Below, in pieces: positions 22,824 to 35,360 of a stretch of DNA of 64,000 nt. Origin of the DNA: Ephydatia muelleri (Eukaryota > Porifera > Demospongiae > Spongillida > Spongillidae). How positions within the stretch are numbered: position 1 is the stretch's first letter; every line of letters begins with the position of its first letter. The position numbers were made by a program, and so were the translations under genes. The DNA lies in the NCBI GenBank assembly GCA_013339895.1, contig JABACO010000004.1, forward strand, positions 2,605,879 to 2,669,878. The letters run 5' to 3'. The notes below the pieces were generated by a model. That model worked only from the letters and a program-made list of their open reading frames with translations, was not told where the DNA came from and ran no database searches.

Positions 22824-23702
22824 CTGCTCTCGAACTTGTACGTTTTTATCGCTGATGTGTTTCGTTCTCTCTTCCTTCGCTTGCTTTAGTTTTAGCTGTG
22901 CCTCCCATTCTCGAAGGACCTCGGCTAACACCAAAGCTCCCTAGATAATATTGCAGAGCGTATAAAAGTGCGGAGCGCAAACACTGATTATGAAATATCT
23001 AAAGTACGATAACGTAATACACAGTGATTAATATAATGTACTATCTTTGCGATGTACAAGCCAACAACCTAGCTTGTATTACTCACGTGAAAGGTTTTGA
23101 CTCGGTCGGTCTGGTAGTAGACCATGGTCCTGGCCTTCTCAATGGCCTCCTTGCGCTTGTTTGCCTGAAACTTGGCTTCTTCGATGTCGATCTTGACTTT
23201 CTCCGCTTCCTCCTTCTCTTCTCGCATCTTGCGAGCTTCTAGACGCTTTTGTCGCTGACCCTGAGAGAATACCGAAAATACTGTGCATGCAGGCGTCCCA
23301 AACATCTCCTTATGTACCCACCTCGATGGTGTTATCCCAACTTTTCACCATCGCCTTTGAAGCCTCGTGCATGGACTTGCGCGCATCGGCCCTGGCTTTC
23401 GCCTCCTCCACCTTCTTGTCGGTGGAAGTCAGCGATGCCGTTATTCGCATCCATTCGGCATGGGGAATCACGAGAGTCTGTAAAATCGGAGCGTAAAAAT
23501 GTTAACGACACAGTGCGGCGAATCTCACCTGCCCTTTTCTTGGGTTTTCGGTCACAAGTTCCTCGGATGCTAAAAAGGGAGAGACAAAGCACTCAGCCAC
23601 GTTAATGTGCATAAATAACAACGTGTTTAGCCCTGTACGGATGGACTTGGGCGTTCCTCGTCTCCTGCCGTGCTCGACTTCTGCGGCAGCCAGCGTTTCC
23701 AT
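22824..23702 (-). CDS. CFAP210: Cilia- and flagella-associated protein 210-like (CCDC173), N-terminal five exons
   Basis: Five exons join with consensus splice sites on the minus strand: 23702-23639, 23569-23529, 23477-23322, 23260-23087 and 22940-22824. Lengths are 64, 41, 156, 174 and 117 bases, and all phases agree. They give about 184 residues of Lys/Glu-rich coiled coil with the signatures VIPHAEWMRI, GQRQKRLEARKMREEKEEAE, KRKEAIEKARTMVYYQTDRV and LVLAEVLREWEAQLKLKQA. CFAP210 is a microtubule inner protein of ciliary doublets, usually about 550 residues. The remaining C-terminal exons are not seen: the intron after exon 5 runs into a recombinase remnant at 22740. The gene may be truncated or have a large last intron. 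A start 36 bases further up (23738) is also in frame. Identification is from memory of the family. Confidence 0.7.
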
Positions 23703-23928
23703 AGTAACGAAAGCCGTTTTTAAATATATTCCATACATGATTGATTATTGGAACTGACTTAGTACAACGGACACAGAATAGAAGACGATGGTGCGGTTGA
23801 CGTCGCTGACGATTTGGCAACAGAAAGAGTGATGCGTTATAATATGTGAATGGATCTGTGGGACCCAGACCTTTATACATCTAAAACACTGAATGAGAAG
23901 TGAACCAATTCAAACATCACACAGGTTT

Positions 23929-25815
23929 TTATTCTTTCACATCCCAGCTGCAACAACAATACAATACGTCAAAATTGTTCTGATTACAATAAAAAGCCTG
24001 AAAATGGTCATCATCTTCAACAACAGTCTTTTCATCGTCTGATTTGAAAGTCAGAATAGTTTCACCCAGGAGACTGGCACGTGTGAAAAACATAAATTTT
24101 AGCTTTGGGAGGATAGCAGTCACTTTGCTCTTCTGTCTCGTTATTTCAAATGCACTGTCTGACAGATCTTGGTCAATACTAATTGTCAACTCTTCTAATT
24201 TCATCAAAGTCAAGTCTTTATGATTAAACAGGATCTCTGAAAGGTTGCAAAAATGTATAGCACCTTTCTCTAGTGCAGTGCTTGTTCTGATGTCCCAGAT
24301 ACATTTGCAGAGGGAAGGAAGTTGCATAGCTGATACAAACAGAGGGTAGGTCCAAATAGAATAGGTATCATTGTGGAATTTGAAGACCATAAAGACCTTC
24401 AGTGTCTCAATGCACACGGTGCTGGGGACAGTGATGTTGGTACAATTGGTATCATAATCGTACAACTGTAGAGTGCCAACCTTCAAGTTTGGGAGTTTGA
24501 AAAGCCACGAGGTCAAATCACTTCTTTTTCTAGCACATGCAGGCTGGTAATGTTTGTTGTAAAACTGCTCAACAGCACGGTTATTTAGCAGATACTTATT
24601 CAGACTAAGCATTTTTGCATGTGCCATGCATGTGCTGTCGATGAGTAGACTTTTTAGCGGGTAGTAGTCGTTATTCACAGGCAAACTTTGTACTGAGCTG
24701 TCAGCTGTCTCTGGGACCATACTGCTTAGTTCCAGACGTTGTTGGGAGGTACATGGTGTTGAAAGGAAGGTAAAAATGAGGAATTTTCCCACTGTGGTGC
24801 TGATTACACCTGACAACTTTAGGCATGAGAAGTGTGGCTGTTGTAGGAACCACAACAGAGAAGAAGCGGAAGATATTGAAGTTACAGCTCCTCTTCCTGA
24901 CATACCCATGTGAGAAGGGTGCAAACTGGTTATTTCCAAGAGTCGAAGATGACTGGAATGTGATTGAAGAACGCTGGTAGTGAAGGTAGTCAATTCGTCA
25001 CTTCCAGTTGTCTTTTGTTCATCCTTAAGACGGATTATTAGCTCATCTAATTTCTTCCTCGCCCCACACTTTAGTACGTGATCGCGAATATTAGACAGCG
25101 TGTCATAATGCAAGCTCAATTTTAAAGTTGGCATTGAATTTGACAGAACCCTTTCGAACCACTCATCGTTCATTTTTTCACACGGTGCATTTACCCCTAT
25201 CACTTGACTCGTCAAGTGCTTCATAATCTCGACGTTCTCCTTAGATTGAAGGACGTCCATCAATGGACCGTAAGATAAGAAGGACGGTAGATATCCGCAA
25301 TCCACCACAAGCTTCAAGGCCATTTGTGCAATGTAGAGTCGAGGTTGGGTATCGGTCAGCATGAATTCGGGCGGCACGTCTTTCATCCCTCCCGAAGGTG
25401 TGGAGAACAACAAGACGTGGATGGGTTGCAGCATGCCTCTGCGTTGGCTAAAATTTTCAAGATCTTTCCACAGCCTTTGAAAACAAATATCCTTGCCTCC
25501 AATGGAATGGTTAAAATTAGCCTTACACTTCGGAGGCTGTATATCGTAGAAATGAACGAAATCTAATCCGTGCAGGTAGACCCCTTTTACCGCCACCACC
25601 TGGTTCCATAAATAGTTAACGTCCATTCCTTCCGTAAGCCTCCGCTTCTCGAGCCTCCACAGGTCCACAAGTGAGAGTCTATCGAGGGGGAGTATCTTTC
25701 GTCTCAAACCGCAAGGTACCCTGGATATTTCTAAGTCCGAGAAATCGAAGAACCTCGACAGAATCCATTGCCGACACTGTTCTTTCAAGGAACCGACTTG
25801 GCCCTTTGTACACAT
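23929..25815 (-). CDS. Putative elongin BC-box/Cul2-box substrate receptor, leucine-rich C-terminal part
   Basis: A single 628-codon frame. Residues 9-18 (SLKEQCRQWI) fit the elongin BC-box consensus SLxxxCxxxI. Residues 33-41 (VPCGLRRKI) fit a Cul2-box pattern, hydrophobic-Pro-x-x-hydrophobic. This is the order in LRR-type receptors such as ZYG11 and PRAME-like proteins, which bring substrates to Cul2-elongin ubiquitin ligases. The rest is leucine-rich with irregular repeats (SSHLRLLEITSLHPSHMG, LPNLKVGTLQLYDYD, LMKLEELTISIDQ), compatible with LRR-like folding but not a clear repeat. The last exon-like tail is acidic (EDDDH) then Cys-rich. No introns are evident. It lies just upstream of the CFAP210-like gene on the same strand, and a broken copy is at 42267-43281. 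The ligase role is inference. Confidence 0.7.
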   Translation of the reverse strand: MCTKGQVGSLKEQCRQWILSRFFDFSDLEISRVPCGLRRKILPLDRLSLVDLWRLEKRRLTEGMDVNYLWNQVVAVKGVYLHGLDFVHFYDIQPPKCKANFNHSIGGKDICFQRLWKDLENFSQRRGMLQPIHVLLFSTPSGGMKDVPPEFMLTDTQPRLYIAQMALKLVVDCGYLPSFLSYGPLMDVLQSKENVEIMKHLTSQVIGVNAPCEKMNDEWFERVLSNSMPTLKLSLHYDTLSNIRDHVLKCGARKKLDELIIRLKDEQKTTGSDELTTFTTSVLQSHSSHLRLLEITSLHPSHMGMSGRGAVTSISSASSLLWFLQQPHFSCLKLSGVISTTVGKFLIFTFLSTPCTSQQRLELSSMVPETADSSVQSLPVNNDYYPLKSLLIDSTCMAHAKMLSLNKYLLNNRAVEQFYNKHYQPACARKRSDLTSWLFKLPNLKVGTLQLYDYDTNCTNITVPSTVCIETLKVFMVFKFHNDTYSIWTYPLFVSAMQLPSLCKCIWDIRTSTALEKGAIHFCNLSEILFNHKDLTLMKLEELTISIDQDLSDSAFEITRQKSKVTAILPKLKFMFFTRASLLGETILTFKSDDEKTVVEDDDHFQAFYCNQNNFDVLYCCCSWDVKE

Positions 25816-26122
25816 GCCACACCCAGGCTCCTGGAAAATGTTGATGCTTGCAGTATTGATCGCAACTTCCGGATATGAAGATCGTGTGGGGGCGGGAGGC
25901 GATAATCATCTGCCAAGTCCCACTTTAGTGTCACGTGATTACTCTATTACCTTTTTAAAACATCAGTACATGTAATTTTGTAATTTACTAAATACAACAC
26001 TTAGAGCTCAGCAAAGGTAGGAAGTGTTCGACGTCTGATTAACACTGCCTTGAAAGTTATTTGCATTTAATCATTTGCATATGTTTCTTAATTTACAACT
26101 CCAGAATGGTTAAACATTAATT

Positions 26123-26339
<217 letters not shown>

Positions 26340-27260
26340 GATGCACAGGAATTACAGCACTGAGGGCTAGACACTTTTATATTTAGAGGGGTGGATCCAC
26401 ACACCCTCCCAGAAACCGGAAAATGCTTCTGGATTAAAACGTCAAAGCAGAAAATAGAACTACAAACACAACTCCCACACCAGATTACAACAGTCACACA
26501 CAACACACAAAGGTCTATTTCAGCTGTTCTCCAACCACTATAAATGTTTATGTCACTGTCAAGGAACCAGACGTGCTGACAAAAGACATCAGAACGCAAA
26601 TGGAATATAGTTTGTAATGTGTGCACAAAACACTTAGACTGACTACCAAATGTGTGCAACTCTATTTAACCACCAACCATCTCATGTGCTATGCAGACAA
26701 TTAATCACATTTGGGTGGGAGGCAAGTAATTTACTGTACCTCTGTCCCTATACCACTGTATGGCATACGACACACCCAACCCCTTGTCACAACACCAGAT
26801 GGTTTAAAAGTTTACTACTGAGGCATGCATGTTTTATTAACAATCTCTTGCTAATTCGCAGTGTCCAGCATCCTCGCATATCACTTGAATAATCTGTTGA
26901 ACACACCCAAATTTGCAATTCCCTTACCCTCATGTAACTGATCAAGGCCCCAGGCTGCTTTCCACCTTCTAATATTCCCGGACCAAAATACACATGCTTT
27001 GGGAGTAAGGTCCAATTCCTGAAAAGACAACTATCATCATCATCATCAAAACAAGTATTGTAAATTATAACTTTTAATGGCAAATTGCACTATACAGGGA
27101 ATAAAATGTACATGTATGATGTGCCACAAGGGAGGCTATGGTGGTATAACCATTACACTTGCACCTAAATGATCATGATGCCACTTTGTACATCAAGAGG
27201 GAGGGAGGGAGGGAGAAATTAATGGCACCCCTATGATACATGAAAACTGTACTCACGGAT
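26340..27260. other. Alpha-block distal 3' flank, no gene seen
   Basis: Matches 43790-44680. It includes a TCATCATCATCATC run near 27032 and GGAGGGAGGGAGGGAG at 27197. No intact frame was found. Confidence 0.5.
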
Positions 27261-27264
27261 TTCA

Positions 27265-27370
27265 ACTTTGTTCTTGAGACCGCCATACATCTTCAGAGGA
27301 TGGTGCCATGATCAAACACCTTACATGACTTGTCTGGTCCACAATAACAGCATGTCACATTCTGGAACAG
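27265..27370 (-). pseudogene. CKVFD module downstream of TRIM copy D
   Basis: On the minus strand VTCCYCGPDKSCKVFDHGTI is in frame, with a Cys-rich start that could be a second small zinc motif. Function unknown. Confidence 0.4.
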
Positions 27371-27549
27371 CAAGAAGACGTAACGGAAGGGGGAAGAGGA
27401 GTTGGGAGGGATGGGGAGACGGAGGGGCAAGACTCATAATAGGAAAAGGAAGTAATGGTCCATACACACCCTCAGTCACTCCCACCTCTAGATACATATA
27501 TCACATATGACACACCTTTACAATCATGTACATGCACTATGCAAATGGA

Positions 27550-27885
27550 GCTAATGGGGTTAAGTGAATCAAGTGGTAGGAGGCACGATCATGGCCCAGC
27601 TCACCACAGCGTAAACATGACCACCTAGGCCTGGGAACCATGCCACCTGCCATCTTGGGGGCTAAGGCTGGCTTTGTTTCTGTGTAGGTTGGAAGCTGGG
27701 GCACCGCTGTGTCATTTCAGGTGGCCTCCTTGACATCGTGCATCTTGCGCTTCATGGCCATCATCTCTTCTACTGTTCTCGTAGCCTTCTCCATTTTCTT
27801 TTCATCTTCTGATTTGTGGACAGAGTGTCGTCCTCGTATGCTTCTATCGTGGCCCCACCCACCTCCTATTGGTCACTCAAATTGT
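27550..27885 (-). pseudogene. Zinc-knuckle module downstream of TRIM copy D
   Basis: SCLRCGELGHDRASYH reads on the minus strand, preceded by the Lys/Glu-rich stretch in a different frame. The best preserved knuckle copies are here and at 11245. Confidence 0.5.
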
Positions 27886-28059
27886 TCAGAGAATAACACA
27901 CTACTAACAGTAACTGACTTAAAACATAGAAGCTGCACATTTCTCAATACAGTTGACCATATAAACTTTAGCACCAATCATGTTCACATATTTACATCAC
28001 ATCCACTTGAAAATGTTCTACGAGTATCACAGTAATGCACATTACATCACATTCACTTT

Positions 28060-30257
28060 TCAAACACAATACTTCAATACAGTGCCAGCACCATAGTTAG
28101 CAATGAACACACTGCCATCTCTGGGATCTAGTGCAGTACCACGGGGATACTTCAGATTCCCCACTGTGTGGATCTTGTTCCCTTCAGGATCATAGATGAA
28201 GAGACAATGGCCCCAACACTCACTGACAAGGCTGTAACCTTCATCATCAATGGCTATTCCATTGGGATGATTAGGATCACCATTCATCCTGACATAGACA
28301 CCTTCTTTGGTAAACACTTTGATAGTGTTTGAACCCCAGGTTGCAACATGAATGTTTCCCAGAGGGTCCAAGGCAAGACCACATGGATACTGAAAACTAT
28401 GATTGCCTGAGCCATGACCATCTATGGTTAATAACCAACCACCATTGTCATTGAATATTTGTATCGTATGGTTTCTATAGTCAGAGACAATCAGTTTGTT
28501 GTTGGAGTCAATGATGACACTCCATGGCCTATTGAACTGTCCCTGACCTGATGCCTGCTGACCAAACTTATGAAGGAACTTTCCACTTGATGTCAGCTTC
28601 TGTACACGATGGTTGCCACTATCAGCAACATACAACACATCTCCCTTGATGGATATACCAGATGGAAAAGAGAACTGACCATCACCCCTTCCCCTACTAC
28701 CTATGGTATTCTTCAGTTGACCTGTTTGATCAAACACATAAATGCAGCCATCACCACTCCCTACATAGATGTCTCCATTGTCATGGATGGCTACACATCT
28801 AGGCTCATTACACTGGATTACTTGTTGGGCGTTACATAAGATACGGTAGTCACGTTTAGGCCTCACATCAAGGTCATTAGGACTATTCTGTACATGCTGA
28901 CCATCCATTGTGATCAGGAGCTGGTGAGGACCAGCAGTTTGAGGGGTGAGAGTGATGGTGTAGGTACCATCCCTGTGGTCCTCCACCTCTCCATACACAA
29001 CTGCTCCATTATGGGTCTTGAACCTCATCTCACCCTTCACCTCTACACCACCATGAGGGTACTCCTCCCCTTTTGAGGACTTGCTTTGTATTTTTACGTC
29101 GTACCTAGTTCCCACCTTGGCTACTGATGTGGACGTCCAAGTGCTTGAAGATGGAGAAAGATTAAACTCTGACAAATTTCCAAACTTCGACAGTTCTGGT
29201 ATAAGATCATCTGTTTGCACAGATACAGTTATGTTGCTGTGTTGGTTTGGAGTGAGGGAAATGGTCTGGACCCTCTCCAGGGTGGCCTGCAGTTCAGTGG
29301 GTATGAGTCCTCCCAATGCTACAATCTCATGGTCAGTGTGGGTCTGCAGGATGTGGGATGCCATATCAGTGTAGTGACCAATGTCTCCAACCATCTTCTC
29401 AAACTGTTCCTTCTGGAGGGTCAGAGCTGTTGTCTTGGACAGTGAAATGGCCTCCAACTCTGACAATAGTGTCTTTTCCTTTCTTCCAATGTTTGTTGGA
29501 GTGTTTCAAAGGCTTGATTGATGGCCAATGTAGCATTTCTTTTGGAGATCTCCACTTGTTCTATCATCCTGTTATTTTCATCCATGGCTCCAGTCAACTT
29601 TGTCACTACCTCTCTTGCATCTTCAAGTGCTCCTGTGATTTCTATTTGATGGGTCTTTGCTACTGTGGATATTTCCTTCACAGTGTGGGTTTTGTGGGTA
29701 GCTGTAGTGCAGGGAAGGCATACCAGCAAGCTACAAGTCTCACAATAAAAATTCAAGTTATTGTTCCCATGGTTAGGCTGAGAGCAGTAATGATCTCTTG
29801 GCTTCATGGTGGTATGCAGCTGTCTGGCTCCCTCCTGGTCCAGTAGAACAATTATGTGCTTAGAAAATCTTCGGCTGCTACTATGGTGGTCACGACAGAG
29901 CTTGCACAGGAACTGGCGACAGATACAACAGAACACCTCTGCTAGGCCATTGCATCCATCCACACATTCATCACAACACACCTCACTGTTGTTCACCATC
30001 TTGGACATGTACCCTGCTACCTCTACTTCAAATCCAAGATGGAGGTCCTGAGGGAGAACACTGGCCCCTCCCACTGGGATGCTGGTGTTTCGTTCACAGA
30101 TGGGACATTGGAACATTTGTTGGGAACCACTTTTCCCTATCCCATGATGGAGACATTGTAGACAGAAGGAGTGCAAACATGGTAGAATTCTTGGATCATT
30201 GTAGGGCTTGGAGCACACACCACAGGTAATGTGTGGAAAGGGTTTCTCCATAACCAC
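28060..30257 (-). pseudogene. TRIM-NHL copy D, full length with a single frameshift
   Basis: 30257-29421 encodes RING, both B-boxes and half the coiled coil (start MVMEKPFPH). 29466-28060 continues with the rest of the coiled coil, filamin and six NHL repeats, ending KYCV-stop. The only break is a one-base loss in a homopolymer near 29473 (GTCTTTTCC for GTCTTTTTCC). A single homopolymer change can be an assembly error, so the copy may be functional. All zinc ligands are kept. NHL loops differ from copies C and E (SDYRNHTIQ, ATWGSNT, SECWGHC). Confidence 0.85.
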
Positions 30258-31990
30258 ACTGCTAGTAGTGAAGAGTATGATAATTCATAGTTTATACAGT
30301 CCATACAAAGCACTTGAAAGATATGGCCTAGTTAAAATCAACCTGCACTGTTGTGAGATATTTTGCACTACAGCACCAGGGCTAGTATTGCAGTATAAGA
30401 ATCCAGATACATTATGAATGCTAAGCTATAATGATACAACACAGCATAGAAAAGACCACTAGGTTCGGTCTCTAATGGGCACAGCCTGAGAAAAAAACAC
30501 CTTTCACTATAGATTTATACAGTGCACTTTGCAGCTAAACATCAACTATTATGTGCCGCCACTCAGAGAAGAGTTTTATTCAGGAACACTGATGAAGCAA
30601 ATGGAAACTGACTCCACAAAAAGCTCAGTGTCCCAGTAAATGTCGTTCCCATATTATGGATTGTGACACAGAGGATTGCAGGGTGGGGCATCAATTCATA
30701 TGATGGCTACTTAAGACTTGGAGTACAAAACAGCCAGTAAGTGTGGCTGTTCGTTGCAGGCTCTTGAAATGGTTTCTGAAAGTACTGAAAGTACTAGTTT
30801 AAAATCAAACTGCAGTAGGTACACTGATGTGAGATATTTTGCACTACAGCACCAGGGCTAGTATTGTAGTATAAGAATCCAGACACATTATGAATGCTAA
30901 GCTACAGTTATGTAAGACAGCATATGAATGACCACTAGGTTCGGTTTGTAATGGGCACAGACTGAAAACAAAAAACCCTGTCACTATAGATTTGTATATT
31001 TAGCGGCACACTTGTTAACTGGTATGTGCCATTCTAAGTTTATGCCCGACACAATTCTATTAGTGCTTGTATGTGGCTACTTAAGGCTTGGAGTACAACA
31101 CAACCAGTAAGTGTGGACTGCTCGTTGCAGGCTCGTCAGATGGGTTCCGAAAAGTACTGATTCCATCACCAGAAACAACAGCATAGCTAAGTCCAATTTA
31201 TTGCACGGTTTTAAGAGCATTGTCAAATGTGCTAAATGAAAATCTTTCCCTAGCATAAAATGGTCTAAAAGGGCGGAACAGTTGATCCCATGTTGGATGC
31301 GCACGTAGGATTATGAAGCTGCACATTACTAAGCTGCACACATTGATGAACTAGTTACAGTGAAACCTGTCTAAAGCTTCTCCTTCAGGCCAAGAATACA
31401 TGGCCTTTGTAGACAGGTGGCTGCCAACCCAGAACCCTGTAAAACAGCCACATTGTTTTATAATACGACTTGACCTTTATATGGGATCTTTTCGGTGAAG
31501 AGGGACCTAACGCATGTTTTGTAAGATTTCAATTAAAAAAATATATATTCTACAAGTCTACATTGCTTCTTACATACTGAAAATCGGAGTATCTGCCACA
31601 ATGTTGTAGATGCTGTATTCTTAATTAACCATATATTTCATGCAAGCTTAACATTTGGGATCGTGTCCACAAAAATGGACATAATGCAGAACATTAGGTG
31701 GCTGTTACCAAATGGTCGTCATTAGGTGGCTGTTACCCAAGGAGGAGCTGCATTTCACGACAGAGAGAAAATGTCACACTGTTAACCTTGTAATTAGAAC
31801 AGCCCTCTACCCTAAAAATAGACAGTAGACTCCTGGAATGGGGCTGGTAAGTAGAAGGGCATTAATCTTCACTGTATTGATGGAATCAGTTGTTCTACAG
31901 TTATGTCATGCAGGAAGCACTGGGCTGGAGTGAAAAATGACCAAGTGGTACAGTATCTCGAATAGAAACTAACTGAAGTTTGGAGTGTGA
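30258..31990. other. TRIM D 5' flank, locally duplicated
   Basis: The flank segment with ATTTTGCACTACAGCACCAG occurs at 30358 and again at 30836, so about 120 bases were duplicated within this flank. 31070-31990 matches 20850-21680. No gene was seen. Confidence 0.55.
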
Positions 31991-32030
31991 TGAAGGACCT
32001 AATTACTGTAGCTAGGGGCAAGCTTCAATC

Positions 32031-32270
32031 ATGTGCAGCTGGGAGGATGATACATCTCTGACCCTTGTTCCCCAACACAAGTGTGTTATTAATGGGAGCA
32101 TGGCCACTACTGAGCTAGATGACCTGGAGCTGAGGTGGCTGGCCCAATCAGCAATGGTGCTGAGAAGCAGGTCAAATTGCTATACCAAGGAAATACCTTG
32201 GGGCCCACCAGCGCTGGAGAACCTGGGCCGATGCAAGACAAGGAGTGCCGCCACATGATGTGTCTAAACC
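32031..32270 (+). pseudogene. Copy of the segment preceding recombinase remnant 3
   Basis: The frame with GSMATTELDDLELRWLAQSA is nearly identical to 21722-21950. It ends abruptly at about 32250 in unrelated sequence (32250-33150), which shows no gene. Its protein is not recognised. Here it may be part of the recombinase element or only a co-duplicated segment. Confidence 0.35.
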
Positions 32271-33159
32271 TAGCCACCATTTAAGGGCTACATTGTATTG
32301 GTTTGGTTCGAAAAGGAGCCCAAGGCCTTCTGATGGCACAACCGAAAGCCAAGAAGAGGAATGGGGGACAGAGATGGATAATAGGTGTGCCCTATCAGCG
32401 ACTGAGGACCTATTAAATATGCCCTGAAGTTGATAATCATCCAGTTTGGATGACAGCATCTTTTGATTTATGTTGGAAGATGCGAGGGAGTCCAACGAAA
32501 TCGTATCAGCTGGTGCTACACATACATTGAACATCTTTATATTAAATAGATTTTGGCGATTAATGCACTATTAAATAACCAACGATTACCTAGGTTTTCC
32601 AGGTTTTTCCTTTTTTCATACTGGTACGATAAATCACAGTTTCTCTAGCCTAATACACGCGTATCGCCAGTTTCATTGCTTATATGCCAACTGAATTTAA
32701 ATCATTAAAACAACAGTTCCACGTGCCCTATAAGATAGTATCTACACAGGGATAGGGATTGATGTGCCTATACTGCAGACTGCCAGAGAAAGCGCGAACG
32801 TATTTAAATTGCCGTGCCCACTGCGCTTGCACAGCGTATTAAATATTTGAGGGAGGCACTGATGGTTAACTTCAGCCGGGTCCCCAGAGTAAGTGTTGAT
32901 TATGTTTCTTTTTAGCAATTAATTAACCCGTTAATAAGCCTTTGTACGGGCGGGAAAAGCGAAGGGCATATAAAAGAGGTAATCAATTTCCTACCGATTT
33001 CTGTGTCTGAAGGAAATGAATATCGACTAATCGCGACTAAGAAAAACAGAATCGGTTATTTCGACTAAAGGAAAGTCTGAAATCGGTAACCTGCTGTTCT
33101 ACGTAATAGAATAATATTACTAATAATCAATAATTGACCGAATAGGTAATCCACCCTAC

Positions 33160-33790
33160 TCCAGCCACTAGGTGGGTCTAAATCCCATTAGATGGGTTAA
33201 GACGCAATTAAGATTCGGAAGGAACCAGTTGTGTTGAAAGCCATGGTGGAAGTTGCTGGGTCAGCTCCAGGTCAGGCTGTTGGCAGTGTGTCTTGTGGCA
33301 TTTGCAGGGTTCGTGCGGTGTGATGAGCTAGTGAATGTTCAGGTGTGCTGATGTTACCTTTACTGCTGAAGGCATGGTTGTTCAAATTCAGACTAGTAAG
33401 ATAGATCAATATCGGACAGTAATCGCATGCACTGGGCAGGTGACATGCCCAGTTGGTATGATGGAGCGCTACTTTCGCATGGGCGAGGTAGACCACTCAT
33501 CCCACGCAAAGCTCTTTCGGGGATAGTGCAGAACAAATGTAGGGAGCGTCTATGTAAGAATGTGGTCTTAGGTCCAGGGAGCTGCTATGGGTTTTGACCC
33601 AGCATTGTTTGAAATGCATAGCTTGTGGGCTGAGGTTGCCACAGTAGCAGCCAAAACCGGTGTAGAGGACAGACTTTCAAGCTGGAAGTCCGAATCAGCC
33701 AAACACAGCTATGTGAAAGCCTCCCTTGTGCGCCATTTGGAAGTTATGTCTAAGGGTCTGGGTTATCTAACTTGGCCTGTTCTTTGTGTC
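33160..33790 (+). pseudogene. Tyrosine recombinase remnant 2
   Basis: Plus-strand pieces read KEPVVLKAMVEVAGSAPG, then LLAVCLVAFAGFVRCDELVN (catalytic Arg kept), CADVTFTAEGMVVQIQTSKI, CPVGMMERYFRMGEVDHSSH, and finally GFDPALFEMHSLWAEVATVA with SWKSESAKHSYVKASL. In the HSLRAG box the Arg is Trp (HSLWAE), and the second catalytic His is absent. The final Tyr is present. Frameshifts separate the pieces. This copy is the best guide to the family: XerD/Crypton/DIRS-type recombinase. Confidence 0.75.
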
Positions 33791-33865
33791 TCTATGTGGC
33801 TGTGCGTGTGTTATTGCAGGTGTGCACAACAACGCAAAACGTCATGTGATGGTACGGGGAGTGTG

Positions 33866-33882
33866 GGGGGGGGGGGGGGGGA
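33866..33882 (+). repeat. poly(G) tract
   Basis: An uninterrupted G run absent from the corresponding place in gamma copy 1 (near 4266). Confidence 0.85.
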
Positions 33883-35360
33883 GGTGGTGTAAGCAATGCA
33901 TGGGGAGGGAGATACATATTTCTGTTGTATGTATGGCGTTAAAGAAACTAAGCTCCCTCCTAATTTGATTGGTCAGGCAGCGTGCTGTGTCCACGTGGGT
34001 GGGATATTTAAGTAATTGAGGGGGCGTAACTGTTCAGTCTTAGTGCACAACTGGTAGCTTTTCCCAGTGTTTTATGTTCCACGTAATGCAGACAGGAAGC
34101 AGAGCAGAGATATTCCTTAGCCAGAGAACAGATCATGAAGTGAAGGGGACGTTAGTGTGATCAGGAGGAGTGTGGCGGAGCTTTGTGTTCTTTGTGCTTG
34201 TTGCAAGCAGTGCTTCAATGGTCTTTTCCCTACTGTGTGGATTTCTCCTACTATAGGTATTTCCCCACAAGTGTTTTTTCCATGTGGGTGTGTGGGTCCA
34301 CCCCTCAAAATTAATATTATCTGTTCTGGCCCCCACTCTGCTTGGTAGGAGCTATGCGTTTAGTAGTAGTTGGTTGTTTTAAGTTGGAGTCAGTTTATGA
34401 ATGTGTCTGTGTGTGTGTGTTTGCAGGCATGCACAACAACACTAAACCAATTCAGTGTCGTGAGGGTATGAGGAACTTAAGGGGGGAAGTGGGGAGGTGC
34501 TGTAAGCAATGCATGGGAGGGAGCAGGACAACCTTTCTATACTCCCATGCATGCACAATAAAGAACCTATATGCTGATGAACACTGGAATGCAGGTGTGG
34601 CGAGCGAAGCATGAGAGCACGTGACCTGCAGCTAATACAGCATACATGTATAACTCTCACAGAGCATGCAACGGATGTACGAGTCGATCCATCACATGTG
34701 AGTACAGTGGCGTCAACCACGCCGCCCAGCATGCAGATGGTATGTCGCGTCGCGCATGTAACTTTACCGCCTCTGCGCTTTATGCCCACCTCCCTTTGGT
34801 TTCCTCGTCAATCGGTGGGCGTGCCATGCAATGTTCGAGTGGTTTAGACAATTACTTCCATGACACAAATGCACCGCCTAATGACACACCAGGACAAGTC
34901 GCATGAACAGTATTCAAAACCCTTCTAACGCAACTGAAATGTGCACGCCTCTTTGAGAAACACGAGGTCTATATTTGACACCAATCCTTCCTCCCTCAGT
35001 CCCCCTTTACAAATATTTACCTGTTCTTTGGATCTGATGTTTCCATGTGTTGAGCTTTTGACTGTCAGATAAATCTATAAGCTGGATACAATTGAGCGCG
35101 GTTAGCCAGTAAAGGCTATTATAGCTACCGATGAATAAGTTTATTGTTGGTTAGTCCAAGTATTTACATGAATAACTTGAATAGGAAATAAAATTGAAGC
35201 GATTCAATCGCTGTCAATGATATTAAACTCATGGAAGAGGGTGTTGAAGGTAAAAGAAAAGTTGAGAGGATGAGCTGGATAAATGGAAAGGGGCAAACTT
35301 TGGTACACAGATTGCACCCCAAACCAATAATCTGCTATTTGACCGAGGAACCTTGGTGAT

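Noticed and set aside
25679..25909. 76-codon frame upstream of the BC-box gene
   Set aside because: It overlaps the start of the 628-codon frame out of phase and has no recognisable features.
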